From Bacteroidaceae bacterium (GTDB lineage: Bacteria; Bacteroidota; Bacteroidia; Bacteroidales; Bacteroidaceae), in NCBI GenBank assembly GCA_017651315.1, contig JAGCDE010000030.1:94360-158359 (forward strand): DNA of 64,000 bases, given 5' to 3'. Of this stretch, positions 1-7,892 are shown piece after piece (positions within the stretch are counted from its first letter, which is position 1; every line of letters starts with the position of its first letter). The translations under genes were made by a program, and so were the position numbers. Below the pieces are notes generated by a model, which was not told the origin of the DNA, made no database searches, and was given only the letters and a program-made list of their open reading frames with translations.

Positions 1-428
1 GGAGCTGCGGCTTTATGACCTGTAAGAATATTTCCCCAGTTTCCCTGGCATTCGATCAGAAGGTTCTTCTGTCCCATCTGAACCAATGCGTCGCCTATTG
101 ACACATCTCCATGGGGGTGAAATTGCATCGTATGTCCCACAATATTCGCCACCTTGTTGAAGCGCCCGTCATCAAGGCGTTTCATGGAGTGAAGGATACG
201 CCTCTGCACAGGTTTGAGACCATCTACGAAATGAGGGACAGCACGGTCAAGAATCGTTGAAGAGGCATAATCCAGGAACCAGCCCTGGTACATGCCGGAG
301 AGCTGATGCCGGATCATCCCCGTATCATCCTTCAACGGAGTGTAAGCGGAATGGGCGATAGTCTGTCCGCTTTCCGTTTCAATTCCGGATTCAAGACCTT
401 CGCCGGAAAACCCGTTGTCATCGTCCAT
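1..428 (-). CDS. parC: DNA topoisomerase IV subunit A, N-terminal part
   Basis: The first 142 codons of a type IIA topoisomerase breakage-reunion subunit; the gene runs off the left edge. The ATG at 428 is followed by an acidic N-terminal tail, then the typical segment with DGLKPVQRRIL, GRFNKVANIVGHTM, FHPHGD and QGNWGN, which belongs to the winged-helix DNA-binding domain shared by ParC and GyrA. The spacing and the MYQGWFLDYAS start suit the ParC-like protein that Bacteroidetes carry next to glyS. It would pair with a ParE subunit to decatenate chromosomes. It is divergent from glyS. GyrA is the alternative name, because the paralogues cannot be separated on the N-terminus alone. Confidence 0.85.
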   Translation of the reverse strand, partial: MDDDNGFSGEGLESGIETESGQTIAHSAYTPLKDDTGMIRHQLSGMYQGWFLDYASSTILDRAVPHFVDGLKPVQRRILHSMKRLDDGRFNKVANIVGHTMQFHPHGDVSIGDALVQMGQKNLLIECQGNWGNILTGHKAAA

Positions 429-453
429 ATTCTGTCCTTTGTTTTTCCCGATG

Positions 454-461
454 CGAAATTA
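454..461 (-). promoter_or_regulatory. Candidate -7 element for parC
   Basis: Reads TAATTTCG on the minus strand, one base from the Bacteroidetes -7 consensus TAnnTTTG, about 25 bases before the parC ATG. No clear -33 TTG lies at the usual 19-21 base spacing, so this is weak. Confidence 0.25.
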
Positions 462-545
462 ATGCTTTTCAACGGATTTTCCCAGTACGTGACATTCTGA
501 ATTGGGCTGAATCCCACAAGACTTTTCAACAATCCCGGTTTCTGG

Positions 546-594
546 GAATCCGTTTTGATTATCACGGAACAAATCAAAACATATCAAAACATAT
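546..594. repeat. Palindromic GTTTTGATTTGTTCC repeat, copy 1
   Basis: An imperfect inverted repeat in the parC-glyS gap. On the minus strand it reads GTTTTGATTTGTTCCGTGA, matching copies near 16.7, 37.7 and 47.7 kb. The plus strand carries the opposing half, CCGTTTTGATTATCACGG. A second partial unit, ATCAAAACAT, follows at 583-592. It sits about 66 bases upstream of the glyS -7 element. Confidence 0.6.
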
Positions 595-660
595 TCTTAA
601 TTATTACAAACACACGACCGTTATTTCAGGTCAGTTGCCACCTTTATGAAATAAAAGGAT

Positions 661-668
661 TACCTTTG
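661..668 (+). promoter_or_regulatory. glyS promoter, -7 element
   Basis: TACCTTTG matches the Bacteroidetes -7 consensus TAnnTTTG exactly and lies 27 bases before the chosen glyS ATG at 696. A GTTG at 634-637 could be the -33 element, although the 23-base spacing is slightly long. This element supports starting glyS at 696 and not at an in-frame upstream ATG, which would lie upstream of the promoter. Confidence 0.6.
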
Positions 669-695
669 CGGAAATTTTTCCGGAACAATTTACAA

Positions 696-2234
696 ATGGC
701 ACAAGAAGACATTTTCAAAAAGATTGTTGCACACTGCAAAGAGTACGGGTTCGTTTTCCCGTCAAGTGAGATTTACGACGGACTCGGTGCTGTCTATGAC
801 TACGGACAGCTGGGAGTCGAGATGAAAAACAACATCAAGAACTACTGGTGGCAGAGCATGGTCCTGTTGCATGACAACATAGTGGGTATAGATTCCGCCA
901 TTTTCATGCATCCTACCATCTGGAAGGCCTCAGGTCATGTGGATGCCTTCAATGACCCTCTGATCGACAACCGCGACTCCAAGAAGCGTTACCGTGCAGA
1001 CGTGCTGATTGAGGACCAGATCGCCAAGTATGACGAAAAGATAGAGAAAGAGGTTGCCAAGGCCCGCAAACGTTTCGGAGACTCTTTCGATGAGGCCAAG
1101 TATCGCGCCACATCAGCCAACGTGCTGGAGCATGCAGCAAAACGCGAGGCTTTGCATGAGCGTTACAGGAAGGCCATGAACGACGGCAATCTTGACGAGC
1201 TCAAGCAGATAATCCTGGACGAAGGCATTGTCTGTCCCATAAGCGGCACCCGCAACTGGACCGATGTCCGCCAGTTCAACCTTATGTTCCAGACCGAAAT
1301 GGGTTCTACTGCCGACGGTGCCATGAAGATATACCTGCGGCCTGAAACTGCACAAGGCATATTCGTGAACTATCTGAATGTCCAGAAAACCGGCCGCATG
1401 AAGATACCATTCGGAATAGCCCAGATTGGTAAGGCCTTCCGTAACGAGATAGTGGCCCGACAGTTCATCTTCCGCATGCGTGAGTTCGAGCAGATGGAGA
1501 TGCAGTTCTTCATCAAGCCCGGCACCGAGCTTGACTGGTTTGCCAAGTGGAAGGAGACCCGTATGAAATGGCACCAGGCACTTGGATTCGGCGCAGACCA
1601 CTACCGTTTCCATGACCACGACAAACTGGCCCACTACGCCAACGCCGCAACCGACATAGAGTTCCTCATGCCTTTCGGATTCAAGGAGGTGGAGGGTATC
1701 CACAGTCGCACCAACTTTGACCTCTCACAGCATGAAAAGTTCAGCGGCAAGAGCATCAAGTACTTCGATCCCGAAACAAACGAAAGCTATACTCCGTTCG
1801 TGATTGAAACATCAATAGGAGTTGACCGCATGTTCCTGAGCGTGATGTGTGCCTCATACGAGGAGCAGGCCCTTGAGAACGGCGAGACCCGCACAGTGCT
1901 TCATCTGCCTGCACCGCTTGCCCCGATCAAACTGGCCATACTGCCGCTCGTAAAGAAAGACGGACTTCCCGAACTGGCACGCACCATCCAGAACGACCTC
2001 AAGTTCCACTTCAACTGCCAGTATGACGAAAAGGATTCCATCGGCAAGCGCTACCGCCGCCAGGATGCCATAGGCACACCGTTCTGCGTTACCGTCGATC
2101 ACCAGTCCCTTGAGGACAGGACAGTAACCCTGCGTAACCGCGACACAATGGAGCAGCAGAGAGTGAACATTGCAGACCTTTGCAACATCCTTTCCGACAC
2201 GGTTTCGATAACGAGCGTGCTCAAAACCCTTTGA
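696..2234 (+). CDS. glyS: Glycine--tRNA ligase
   Basis: Class II aminoacyl-tRNA synthetase that charges tRNA-Gly in the cytoplasm, 512 residues, the length expected for the single-chain (alpha2) glycyl-tRNA synthetase of Bacteroidetes. Visible features: the N-terminal catalytic start with SSEIYDGLGAVYDYGQLG, the RPETAQGIF stretch at about residue 215, motif 2 with FRNEI and FRMREFEQME at about 248-268, motif 3 with ETSIGVDRMFL near 370, and a C-terminal anticodon-binding domain from about 400. The reading frame stays open upstream to 555, but the TAnnTTTG element at 661 and family alignment favour the ATG at 696 (MAQEDIFKK). The next gene starts 2 bases after its stop, so they are probably cotranscribed. 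Confidence 0.95.
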   Translation: MAQEDIFKKIVAHCKEYGFVFPSSEIYDGLGAVYDYGQLGVEMKNNIKNYWWQSMVLLHDNIVGIDSAIFMHPTIWKASGHVDAFNDPLIDNRDSKKRYRADVLIEDQIAKYDEKIEKEVAKARKRFGDSFDEAKYRATSANVLEHAAKREALHERYRKAMNDGNLDELKQIILDEGIVCPISGTRNWTDVRQFNLMFQTEMGSTADGAMKIYLRPETAQGIFVNYLNVQKTGRMKIPFGIAQIGKAFRNEIVARQFIFRMREFEQMEMQFFIKPGTELDWFAKWKETRMKWHQALGFGADHYRFHDHDKLAHYANAATDIEFLMPFGFKEVEGIHSRTNFDLSQHEKFSGKSIKYFDPETNESYTPFVIETSIGVDRMFLSVMCASYEEQALENGETRTVLHLPAPLAPIKLAILPLVKKDGLPELARTIQNDLKFHFNCQYDEKDSIGKRYRRQDAIGTPFCVTVDHQSLEDRTVTLRNRDTMEQQRVNIADLCNILSDTVSITSVLKTL

Positions 2235-2236
2235 CC

Positions 2237-2857
2237 ATGAAGAGAGTCCCGGTAATATGCCTTGCACTCGCACTTGCATCTGTCTGTCTCAGTTCATGCA
2301 AGGAGTCGGAGGAATATGACGACCACCACGATTGGAAAGAGCGAAACCTTGCCTATATCGATGATATGGCGGCAAGGTGTGACAACAAGCTTACAGAGAA
2401 GGATGCCGGTCCCGGCAAAATCTTCAGACTTGCCTCTTACAGGCTGGATCCCAAAGCTGAAAAAGGGAACACTGACTTCATATACTGTCAGATACTCTCC
2501 AAGAGTGACGGTAACGGCTCCCCGCTCTATACGGACAGCATAAGGATTAACTATCGTCTCCGTCTTATTCCTACAGACAATTACCCGAACGGCCAGGTAT
2601 TGGACCAGTCCTACACCACTCCAGATCTTGAACCGGAGGTGAACAAACCGTCCTCCTTCGTCGTTTCAGGACTTGTTGACGGTGTCGTCACGGCACTCCA
2701 GCACATGCATGTGGGTGACAGATGGAGGATATGCATACCCTATACTCTCGGCTACGGCAAGTCTGACGTCAACAAGGTACCCGGCTACTCCACCCTGATT
2801 TTCGATATAAATCTGGTAGAATACGCACGTACCGGAAACAAGTTGTCACCAAAGTAA
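2237..2857 (+). CDS. FKBP-type peptidyl-prolyl cis-trans isomerase lipoprotein
   Basis: A 206-residue exported protein. The N-terminus is a signal peptide ending in a lipobox LSSC with the acylated cysteine at residue 21, so it should be anchored in the outer or inner membrane facing the periplasm. The second half has FKBP features: YRLRLIPT, a VVSGLVDGVVTALQHMHVGDRW stretch in which the second arm of the fold begins, then IPYTLGYGK and a final IFDINLVEY strand. FKBPs catalyse proline isomerisation and act as chaperones. It starts 2 bases after the glyS stop, an arrangement also typical of Bacteroides genomes. The stretch between the lipobox and the FKBP fold is charged and probably flexible. 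Confidence 0.85.
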   Translation: MKRVPVICLALALASVCLSSCKESEEYDDHHDWKERNLAYIDDMAARCDNKLTEKDAGPGKIFRLASYRLDPKAEKGNTDFIYCQILSKSDGNGSPLYTDSIRINYRLRLIPTDNYPNGQVLDQSYTTPDLEPEVNKPSSFVVSGLVDGVVTALQHMHVGDRWRICIPYTLGYGKSDVNKVPGYSTLIFDINLVEYARTGNKLSPK

Positions 2858-2896
2858 TCGCGATACCCCGAACATACCAAAACAATCAATATTATC

Positions 2897-3127
2897 ATGG
2901 CTAGAATCCAAGGTGCTATCACAGTTGACAGTGAAAGATGCAAGGGTTGCGAACTGTGTGTACATACCTGTGACAAGGGAGTCATAGGCATGTCAACAGC
3001 AGTGAACAGCAAGGGTTACCACTACGCATATATGGTGAATCCCGAATCATGCATAGGTTGTACCAACTGTGGCATTATCTGCCCTGACGGAGTTATCTCC
3101 GTCTATAGGGTAAAAGTAGAGGAGTAA
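2897..3127 (+). CDS. 2-oxoacid:ferredoxin oxidoreductase, ferredoxin-like (delta) subunit
   Basis: A 76-residue protein with two 4Fe-4S binding motifs: cysteines 15, 18, 21 and 25 (CKGCELCVHTC) and cysteines 52, 55, 58 and 62 (CIGCTNCGIICP). The first motif lacks the usual proline after its last cysteine. It is the first of four tightly packed genes (next start 3130, two bases after its stop) that together form a 2-oxoacid oxidoreductase of the VOR/KOR type. The subunit should pass electrons from the thiamine-diphosphate site to soluble ferredoxin. In this family the small ferredoxin subunit often comes first, as here. Confidence 0.88.
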   Translation: MARIQGAITVDSERCKGCELCVHTCDKGVIGMSTAVNSKGYHYAYMVNPESCIGCTNCGIICPDGVISVYRVKVEE

Positions 3128-3129
3128 TT

Positions 3130-4209
3130 ATGAAAGAAAGAGAAATGAGACTTATGAAAGGCAACGAGGCGATTGCCGAGGCTGCTATACGCGCCGGTGC
3201 CGATGCCTTTTACGGATATCCCATCACGCCCCAGACAGAGGTGATGGAATATCTCATGGAGACCGATGCCACAGCCCGCACAGGCATGGCTGTCCTCCAG
3301 GCTGAGAGTGAAGTCTCCGCCATCAATATGGTCTATGGCGGAGCATCGACAGGACACAGGGTCATGACATCATCGTCAAGTCCCGGTATAAGCCTTATGA
3401 GTGAAGGCATTTCATTCATTGCCGGTGCTGAACTGCCCTGCCTCCTCATAAACGTGTCACGTGGAGGCCCCGGATTAGGCACTATCCAGCCCAGTCAGGC
3501 CGACTATTTCCAGACCGTCAAGGGCGGTGGTCACGGAGACTACAAACTTCTTACCCTTGCCCCTTCATCCGTTCAGGAACTTGCCGATTTCATAGCACTC
3601 GGCTTTGACCTCGCTTTCAAATACCGTAACCCCACCATGATCCTGGCAGACGGTGCCCTTGGACAGATGATGGAGAAAATATACCTTCCGGAACAGCGTC
3701 CCCGTCTTACCGAGTATCCAGAATGGGCGACCAACGGCACTCCCGAAGGAAAGGAACGCCGCTTCGTTACATCTCTCAACCTGCTTCCCCAGGAACATGA
3801 ACTGGTGAATATCCGTCTCCAGAAGAAGTACCGCGAAATGGAGAAGAACGAGGTTCGCTACGAGATGATCCAGTGCGACGATGCCGAGTATGTGATTGTG
3901 GCATTCGGCATAATTGCCCGCATTGCACAGAAGAGCATAGAGCTTGCCCGCGCCAAAGGTCATAAGATAGGCCTTTTCCGCCCCATAACCCTCTATCCCT
4001 TCCCTTACGGTGAGATACGCGCTCTTGCCGATGAGAAGCGTGTCAAGGGTCTCATGTCAGTGGAGCTCAGCGCCGGACAGATGATTGAGGATATACGCCT
4101 CGCAGTGGAAGGCCGCAAGCCTGTAGGTTTCTTCGGCCGTCTTGGCGGTATGGTTCCCACTCCGGAGGAGATAGAGAACGCACTCTATGATTATTTTAAT
4201 ATCAAATAA
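3130..4209 (+). CDS. vorB: 2-oxoacid:ferredoxin oxidoreductase alpha subunit (VorB type)
   Basis: A 359-residue subunit with the pyrimidine-binding fold of pyruvate:ferredoxin oxidoreductases. The N-terminus has GNEAIAEAAIRAGADAFYGYPITPQTE, followed by LQAESEVSAINMVYGG and the STGHRVMTSSSSPG loop. The C-terminal half carries the transketolase-C-like domain (VIVAFGIIARIA, FRPITLYPFP). In Bacteroidetes this family is commonly annotated as 3-methyl-2-oxobutanoate dehydrogenase subunit VorB. The substrate (2-oxoglutarate or branched-chain 2-oxoacid) cannot be told from sequence alone. The complex makes acyl-CoA, CO2 and reduced ferredoxin, and runs reversibly in anaerobes. Confidence 0.9.
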   Translation: MKEREMRLMKGNEAIAEAAIRAGADAFYGYPITPQTEVMEYLMETDATARTGMAVLQAESEVSAINMVYGGASTGHRVMTSSSSPGISLMSEGISFIAGAELPCLLINVSRGGPGLGTIQPSQADYFQTVKGGGHGDYKLLTLAPSSVQELADFIALGFDLAFKYRNPTMILADGALGQMMEKIYLPEQRPRLTEYPEWATNGTPEGKERRFVTSLNLLPQEHELVNIRLQKKYREMEKNEVRYEMIQCDDAEYVIVAFGIIARIAQKSIELARAKGHKIGLFRPITLYPFPYGEIRALADEKRVKGLMSVELSAGQMIEDIRLAVEGRKPVGFFGRLGGMVPTPEEIENALYDYFNIK

Positions 4210-4217
4210 ACACGGTA

Positions 4218-5012
4218 ATGGAAGTAAAAGATATAATCAAACCTGAGAATCTGGTATATCAGAAAAGCCGTCTCATGGCCGAAAAGCAGTTCAACTTCTG
4301 CCCCGGATGCGGTCACGGTGTTGTCGTACGCACCATTGCCGAAGTAATTGAAGAGATGGGAATAGAGCATGATGTAATCGGTATCTCACCTGTAGGATGC
4401 TCTGTATTCCTCTATGACTTCTATAAGTTCGACGTCGTGGAGGCAGCCCACGGACGCGCCTGTGCCGTAGCTACCGGCATCAAGCGTGTCCAGCCGGACA
4501 AATATGTGTTCACCTATCAGGGTGACGGTGACCTGGCGGCCATCGGAACCGGAGAGACCATCCATGCCTGCAACCGTGGCGAGAACATAGTGATTGTTTT
4601 CATCAACAACGGCATATACGGTATGACCGGAGGTCAGATGGCCCCTACCACACTTGAGGGGATGAAGACCACCACATGCCCGCGCGGACGTGATGTGAAG
4701 ACAATGGGGTACCCACTCAATATAACCCCTTTGCTGGCTCAGCTTGACGGAGTATGCTATGTGACGCGCCACTCTGTCCACACTCCGGCCAATGTACGTA
4801 AGCTCAAGAAAGCTCTGCGTACGGCTTTCGAGAACCAGCGTGACAAGAAAGGCACCTCAGTTGTGGAAGTCGTGTCAAACTGCAATTCCGGCTGGGGTCT
4901 GACACCGAAGGCTGCAAATGACTGGATGGTGGAAAACATGTTCAAGAAATATCCTCTCGGTGACATGAAAGTCGATGGCAGGCTTGTCATGGACATGAAC
5001 GCACCGAGATAA
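4218..5012 (+). CDS. 2-oxoacid:ferredoxin oxidoreductase beta subunit, thiamine diphosphate-binding
   Basis: A 264-residue subunit that carries thiamine diphosphate. Visible marks are the N-terminal CPGCGHG (cysteines 28 and 31), ISPVGCSVF, the HGRACAVATGIK stretch, and the diphosphate/magnesium motif beginning YQGDGDLAAIG near residue 100 and continuing to FINNGIYGMTGGQ. It has the short form of the subunit without the extra ferredoxin domain, which fits with the separate ferredoxin-like subunit encoded first in this operon. It follows the alpha gene by 8 bases and precedes the gamma gene by 14. korB or vorA would be common names; I leave the symbol blank because the substrate is unknown. 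Confidence 0.9.
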   Translation: MEVKDIIKPENLVYQKSRLMAEKQFNFCPGCGHGVVVRTIAEVIEEMGIEHDVIGISPVGCSVFLYDFYKFDVVEAAHGRACAVATGIKRVQPDKYVFTYQGDGDLAAIGTGETIHACNRGENIVIVFINNGIYGMTGGQMAPTTLEGMKTTTCPRGRDVKTMGYPLNITPLLAQLDGVCYVTRHSVHTPANVRKLKKALRTAFENQRDKKGTSVVEVVSNCNSGWGLTPKAANDWMVENMFKKYPLGDMKVDGRLVMDMNAPR

Positions 5013-5026
5013 ACAAGGGCAATATC

Positions 5027-5563
5027 ATGACAGAAGAGATAATAATAGCAGGTTTCGGAGGACAGGGTGTCCTCTCCATGGGAAAAATAATCGCCTATTC
5101 CGGTCTCATGCAAGGACTGGAAGTATCCTGGATGCCGTCATACGGTCCTGAAATCCGCGGTGGTACAGCCAATGTCACGGTCATCCTTAGCGACAGCCGC
5201 ATAAGCTCCCCTATCCTGCAGAAGTTCAGCACCGCAATCATCCTGAATCAGCAGTCTATGGACAAGTTCGAGCCTATGGTAAAACCGGGTGGAGTACTTA
5301 TCTACACACCCAGTACCATCACCCGCAAGCCTGTCCGTACCGATATCACCATTTACCCGATAAAGGCCATAGAGGAAGCCGCCAAGATCAACGCCACCAA
5401 GGTTGCCAATATGTTCCTTCTTGGCGCCTTCATGAAAATCCGTCCCATTCTGGATGTGGAATATGTCATGGAGGGCATCAAGCACTCAGTATCAGAGCGT
5501 AACTGGAAATACCTTCCCCTTAATGAAAAAGCCATCAAAGCGGGAATGGAACTTGTCAAATAA
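5027..5563 (+). CDS. 2-oxoacid:ferredoxin oxidoreductase gamma subunit
   Basis: A 178-residue catalytic-domain gamma subunit. It opens with the family signature IIAGFGGQGVLSMGKIIA and has the paired motif PSYGPEIRGGTANVTV. The domain closes over the CoA-binding side of the 2-oxoacid oxidoreductase. It is the last subunit of the four-gene set delta-alpha-beta-gamma, so this operon encodes a complete enzyme. The next gene, an exported protein, starts only 7 bases after its stop and is probably on the same transcript although functionally unrelated by sequence. Confidence 0.9.
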   Translation: MTEEIIIAGFGGQGVLSMGKIIAYSGLMQGLEVSWMPSYGPEIRGGTANVTVILSDSRISSPILQKFSTAIILNQQSMDKFEPMVKPGGVLIYTPSTITRKPVRTDITIYPIKAIEEAAKINATKVANMFLLGAFMKIRPILDVEYVMEGIKHSVSERNWKYLPLNEKAIKAGMELVK

Positions 5564-5570
5564 CAACAGA

Positions 5571-6587
5571 ATGAAATATTCCAGACTTATATCAGCAGTT
5601 CTGGCAGCGGTACTTGTCTCAGGCAGAGCCGCCGCCGGACCTTTTGATTTTGTCAAGAACCTGGATTTCAAAAGTTTCTTTCAGGATATTAACCCGAACC
5701 TGAATCCTGACCTTAATCTGTCGGTCGAGACCGGCTCCACAGGATTAGGATTCGGAGTGGAATCACGGCTTAATCACCAGTTCAGGGTTCGCACGGGATT
5801 CGACTGGATACCCCGTTTCCGGAAGACCCTCCATTTTGAAATCCAGGTCGGCGAGGATGGTGATCCGGGCTATGACAGCGAAGGCAGATCACATTTTGAC
5901 CGCATGGCGGACTATCTCTATGAGATGACAGGATTCGGGATTGACCAGAACGTGGATATGTTTGCTGAGCCCCGTTTCCACAATTTCAGGATGCTTGTCG
6001 ATGTCTTTCCCTTTCGCGATGACCGATGGTATTTCACAGCCGGTTTCTATACAGGGCCGTCAACAGTCGGTATAGCCTATAACAAGACAGAAGAGATGAC
6101 CACACTCATCTCCGTCTCGATGTACAACAACATCTATGAGAAGGTTTACGACATCGAGTACAACGATGAAAGCGAACTTGACGGAGTTTTCATGGGATTG
6201 GAGCTGCCACCGTTTGTAAATGAAAAGATTCTTGAAGCCGGCCGCATGGGTATGCATATCGGAGACTTCAAGGATGGCACTCCATACATTATGGAACCGG
6301 ATGCCGACAATATGGTCAAGGCCAGGATGAAAGTGAACGCCTTCCGTCCCTATATCGGGGCTGGATATGAAGGGGTGCTTGACCCGCGCAATGACCGTCT
6401 GCATTTCAACGCATACTGCGGGATGATGTTCTGGGGAGGCACTCCAAGAGTCTATACCCATGATGGCACAGAGATTGTCCGCGGACTGGACAACGTCATG
6501 GGTCAGGTAGGACATTACGTGGACCTTGTCAAACCACTCAAAGTTTACCCGGTCATCAACATAAGCATTTCCTACCGGTTGTTCTGA
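5571..6587 (+). CDS. Exported protein, probable outer-membrane beta-barrel
   Basis: A 338-residue protein with a clear signal peptide (cleavage likely after GRAAA, about residue 22). The rest is rich in aromatic residues with alternating polar/hydrophobic segments (TGLGFGVES, FRVRTGFDWIP, WYFTAGFYTG, YIGAGYEG, LHFNAYCGMMFW) and ends in YPVINISISYRLF, a terminal aromatic residue typical of outer-membrane barrels recognised by BamA. I do not recognise the family. The ATG at 5571 is chosen because it begins the signal peptide; an in-frame upstream ATG lies inside the preceding gene. It is followed directly by a strong terminator. Confidence 0.7.
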   Translation: MKYSRLISAVLAAVLVSGRAAAGPFDFVKNLDFKSFFQDINPNLNPDLNLSVETGSTGLGFGVESRLNHQFRVRTGFDWIPRFRKTLHFEIQVGEDGDPGYDSEGRSHFDRMADYLYEMTGFGIDQNVDMFAEPRFHNFRMLVDVFPFRDDRWYFTAGFYTGPSTVGIAYNKTEEMTTLISVSMYNNIYEKVYDIEYNDESELDGVFMGLELPPFVNEKILEAGRMGMHIGDFKDGTPYIMEPDADNMVKARMKVNAFRPYIGAGYEGVLDPRNDRLHFNAYCGMMFWGGTPRVYTHDGTEIVRGLDNVMGQVGHYVDLVKPLKVYPVINISISYRLF

Positions 6588-6593
6588 CCACAC

Positions 6594-6636
6594 AAAAAAA
6601 TCAAAGGGAGCCGCAAAGCTCCCTTTGATTATATAT
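6594..6636. terminator. Bidirectional rho-independent terminator
   Basis: A perfect 11-bp stem (6601-6611 with 6618-6628, TCAAAGGGAGC and its complement) around a 6-base loop. The left side is preceded by seven A residues, and the right side is followed by TTATATAT. It lies between the convergent genes ending at 6587 and 6651 and can serve both. Confidence 0.85.
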
Positions 6637-6650
6637 CGGGGAAGTTACTC

Positions 6651-7814
6651 TTATCTTCCCACAACGAATTTCCTGTTATTGACGATATAGATACCATCAG
6701 GCAGGGCATTAAGCTGTTTCTCGTCAAGCTCTCCCACCTTGCGTCCTGAAATCATATATACGGTGTATTTCATGTCATCTGCCGTCTTCCTTGCCGAAGC
6801 TATAACACGCTCCTGCAGAATCAGTTCATACTCCTCTTCAGTCACTATAGGCAGTTCCTCTGCCATATTCTCACCCACGACAAGATAAGACTGGTTAGCC
6901 TCCAGATACTGCTTACCGTTCTTTTTGTCTGGTTTTACAGTGGAGAGGATATAACCCAGCTTGCCTTCGGCTGTTATACCAAGCACACGCATAGTAGCAG
7001 GATCAAACTCCGTTCGGGAATCTTTTGACTTCGGCCTGTCAGGGTTATTGAAATAGACACCCTTAAGCCGGTTGTCTGCAGGACCCGACGCATACGAATA
7101 TTTCAGGTCAAGCCTGTTGTTCGTAGGATATTTGGAGGAACACTCAATAATGACAGGAGTCCTTGCCGGAATGACCTTACTCTTCAGTTCGCTGATAACC
7201 ACACATTCAGGATCGGTTTTCGAGATATACCACACCTTGATTCCCTCCGAATACGGCGTGAAACCGAAATCGGCATAGAAAGGATGGTAGTATCTGCTGC
7301 CGGATTTTACAGAGGGGGAAATTCCGAAATACTCATCACCTGTAACATCAACGTAGGTAGCAACCCAACGGCGGTAATCACCTGAACGGTCCATACCTAA
7401 CCAACCCTGCTCTATCTCTGTAGTCTCATTGTCACAAAGATATTTACCCTCGGCATAAAGCTGATAAGTACCTTTGGATTCATGCAGATAAACATAATAG
7501 TTTATTATATCATGGACTCCGGTACTCTGACACTTGAGGTCATAATATTTTCCTCCGGAACCCTCTCCCTTATACTGGAGATAAATCACCGATGCCGGAT
7601 CCGAAATGGTCCTGTCATGATTCTTCCACAACTGTATGGCTTTCATATCAGCATCCATAGCCTGGTAGTTTATCCTTCCGGTATTGTCTGTTACATAGAC
7701 ATACCTTTCAGTCTTAAGGTTGTGTACCCTGTAATAGCCATCAACAGGATCCGCAGAATAGACTGCTGTCCATGCTGACAGGAAGAATGAGACAATAAGT
7801 AGTAGTTTCCTCAT
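6651..7814 (-). CDS. Secreted protein with a sorting-like C-terminal segment
   Basis: A 387-residue protein with an N-terminal signal peptide (about residues 1-21, ending VYSA). The mature part starts DGYYRVHNLKTERYVYV, a fold fragment common in Bacteroidales secreted proteins. The last ~35 residues (YTVYMISGRKVG, then LPDGIYIVNNRKFVV) resemble the short T9SS-type or T9SS-like sorting domains that end with a GxYxV-like turn and basic residues. The ATG at 7814 is chosen because it begins the signal peptide; an in-frame upstream ATG exists at 7874. It lies downstream of the ompA-like gene behind a hairpin. Function unknown; a surface-attached or secreted role is an inference. Confidence 0.65.
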   Translation of the reverse strand: MRKLLLIVSFFLSAWTAVYSADPVDGYYRVHNLKTERYVYVTDNTGRINYQAMDADMKAIQLWKNHDRTISDPASVIYLQYKGEGSGGKYYDLKCQSTGVHDIINYYVYLHESKGTYQLYAEGKYLCDNETTEIEQGWLGMDRSGDYRRWVATYVDVTGDEYFGISPSVKSGSRYYHPFYADFGFTPYSEGIKVWYISKTDPECVVISELKSKVIPARTPVIIECSSKYPTNNRLDLKYSYASGPADNRLKGVYFNNPDRPKSKDSRTEFDPATMRVLGITAEGKLGYILSTVKPDKKNGKQYLEANQSYLVVGENMAEELPIVTEEEYELILQERVIASARKTADDMKYTVYMISGRKVGELDEKQLNALPDGIYIVNNRKFVVGR

Positions 7815-7828
7815 AAAGTGTTTTAAGA

Positions 7829-7871
7829 AATCATGCCTGTTGCCTGACAATACCAGGTAACAGGCATGATT
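7829..7871 (-). terminator. Hairpin after the OmpA-domain gene
   Basis: A perfect 13-bp stem (7829-7841 with 7859-7871, AATCATGCCTGTT and its complement) with an inner CCTG/CAGG pairing. On the minus strand it is followed by TTTCTTAAAA, a weak T tract. It lies 21 bases after the stop of the OmpA-domain gene and 15 bases before the start of the secreted-protein gene, so it may end or attenuate the operon. Confidence 0.6.
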
Positions 7872-7892
7872 CAATGAATAAGTAGTATCAAA

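Noticed and set aside
1113-1703. Open frame of 196 codons on the minus strand
   Set aside because: Antisense to glyS class II motifs; composition reflects codon bias of the true gene.
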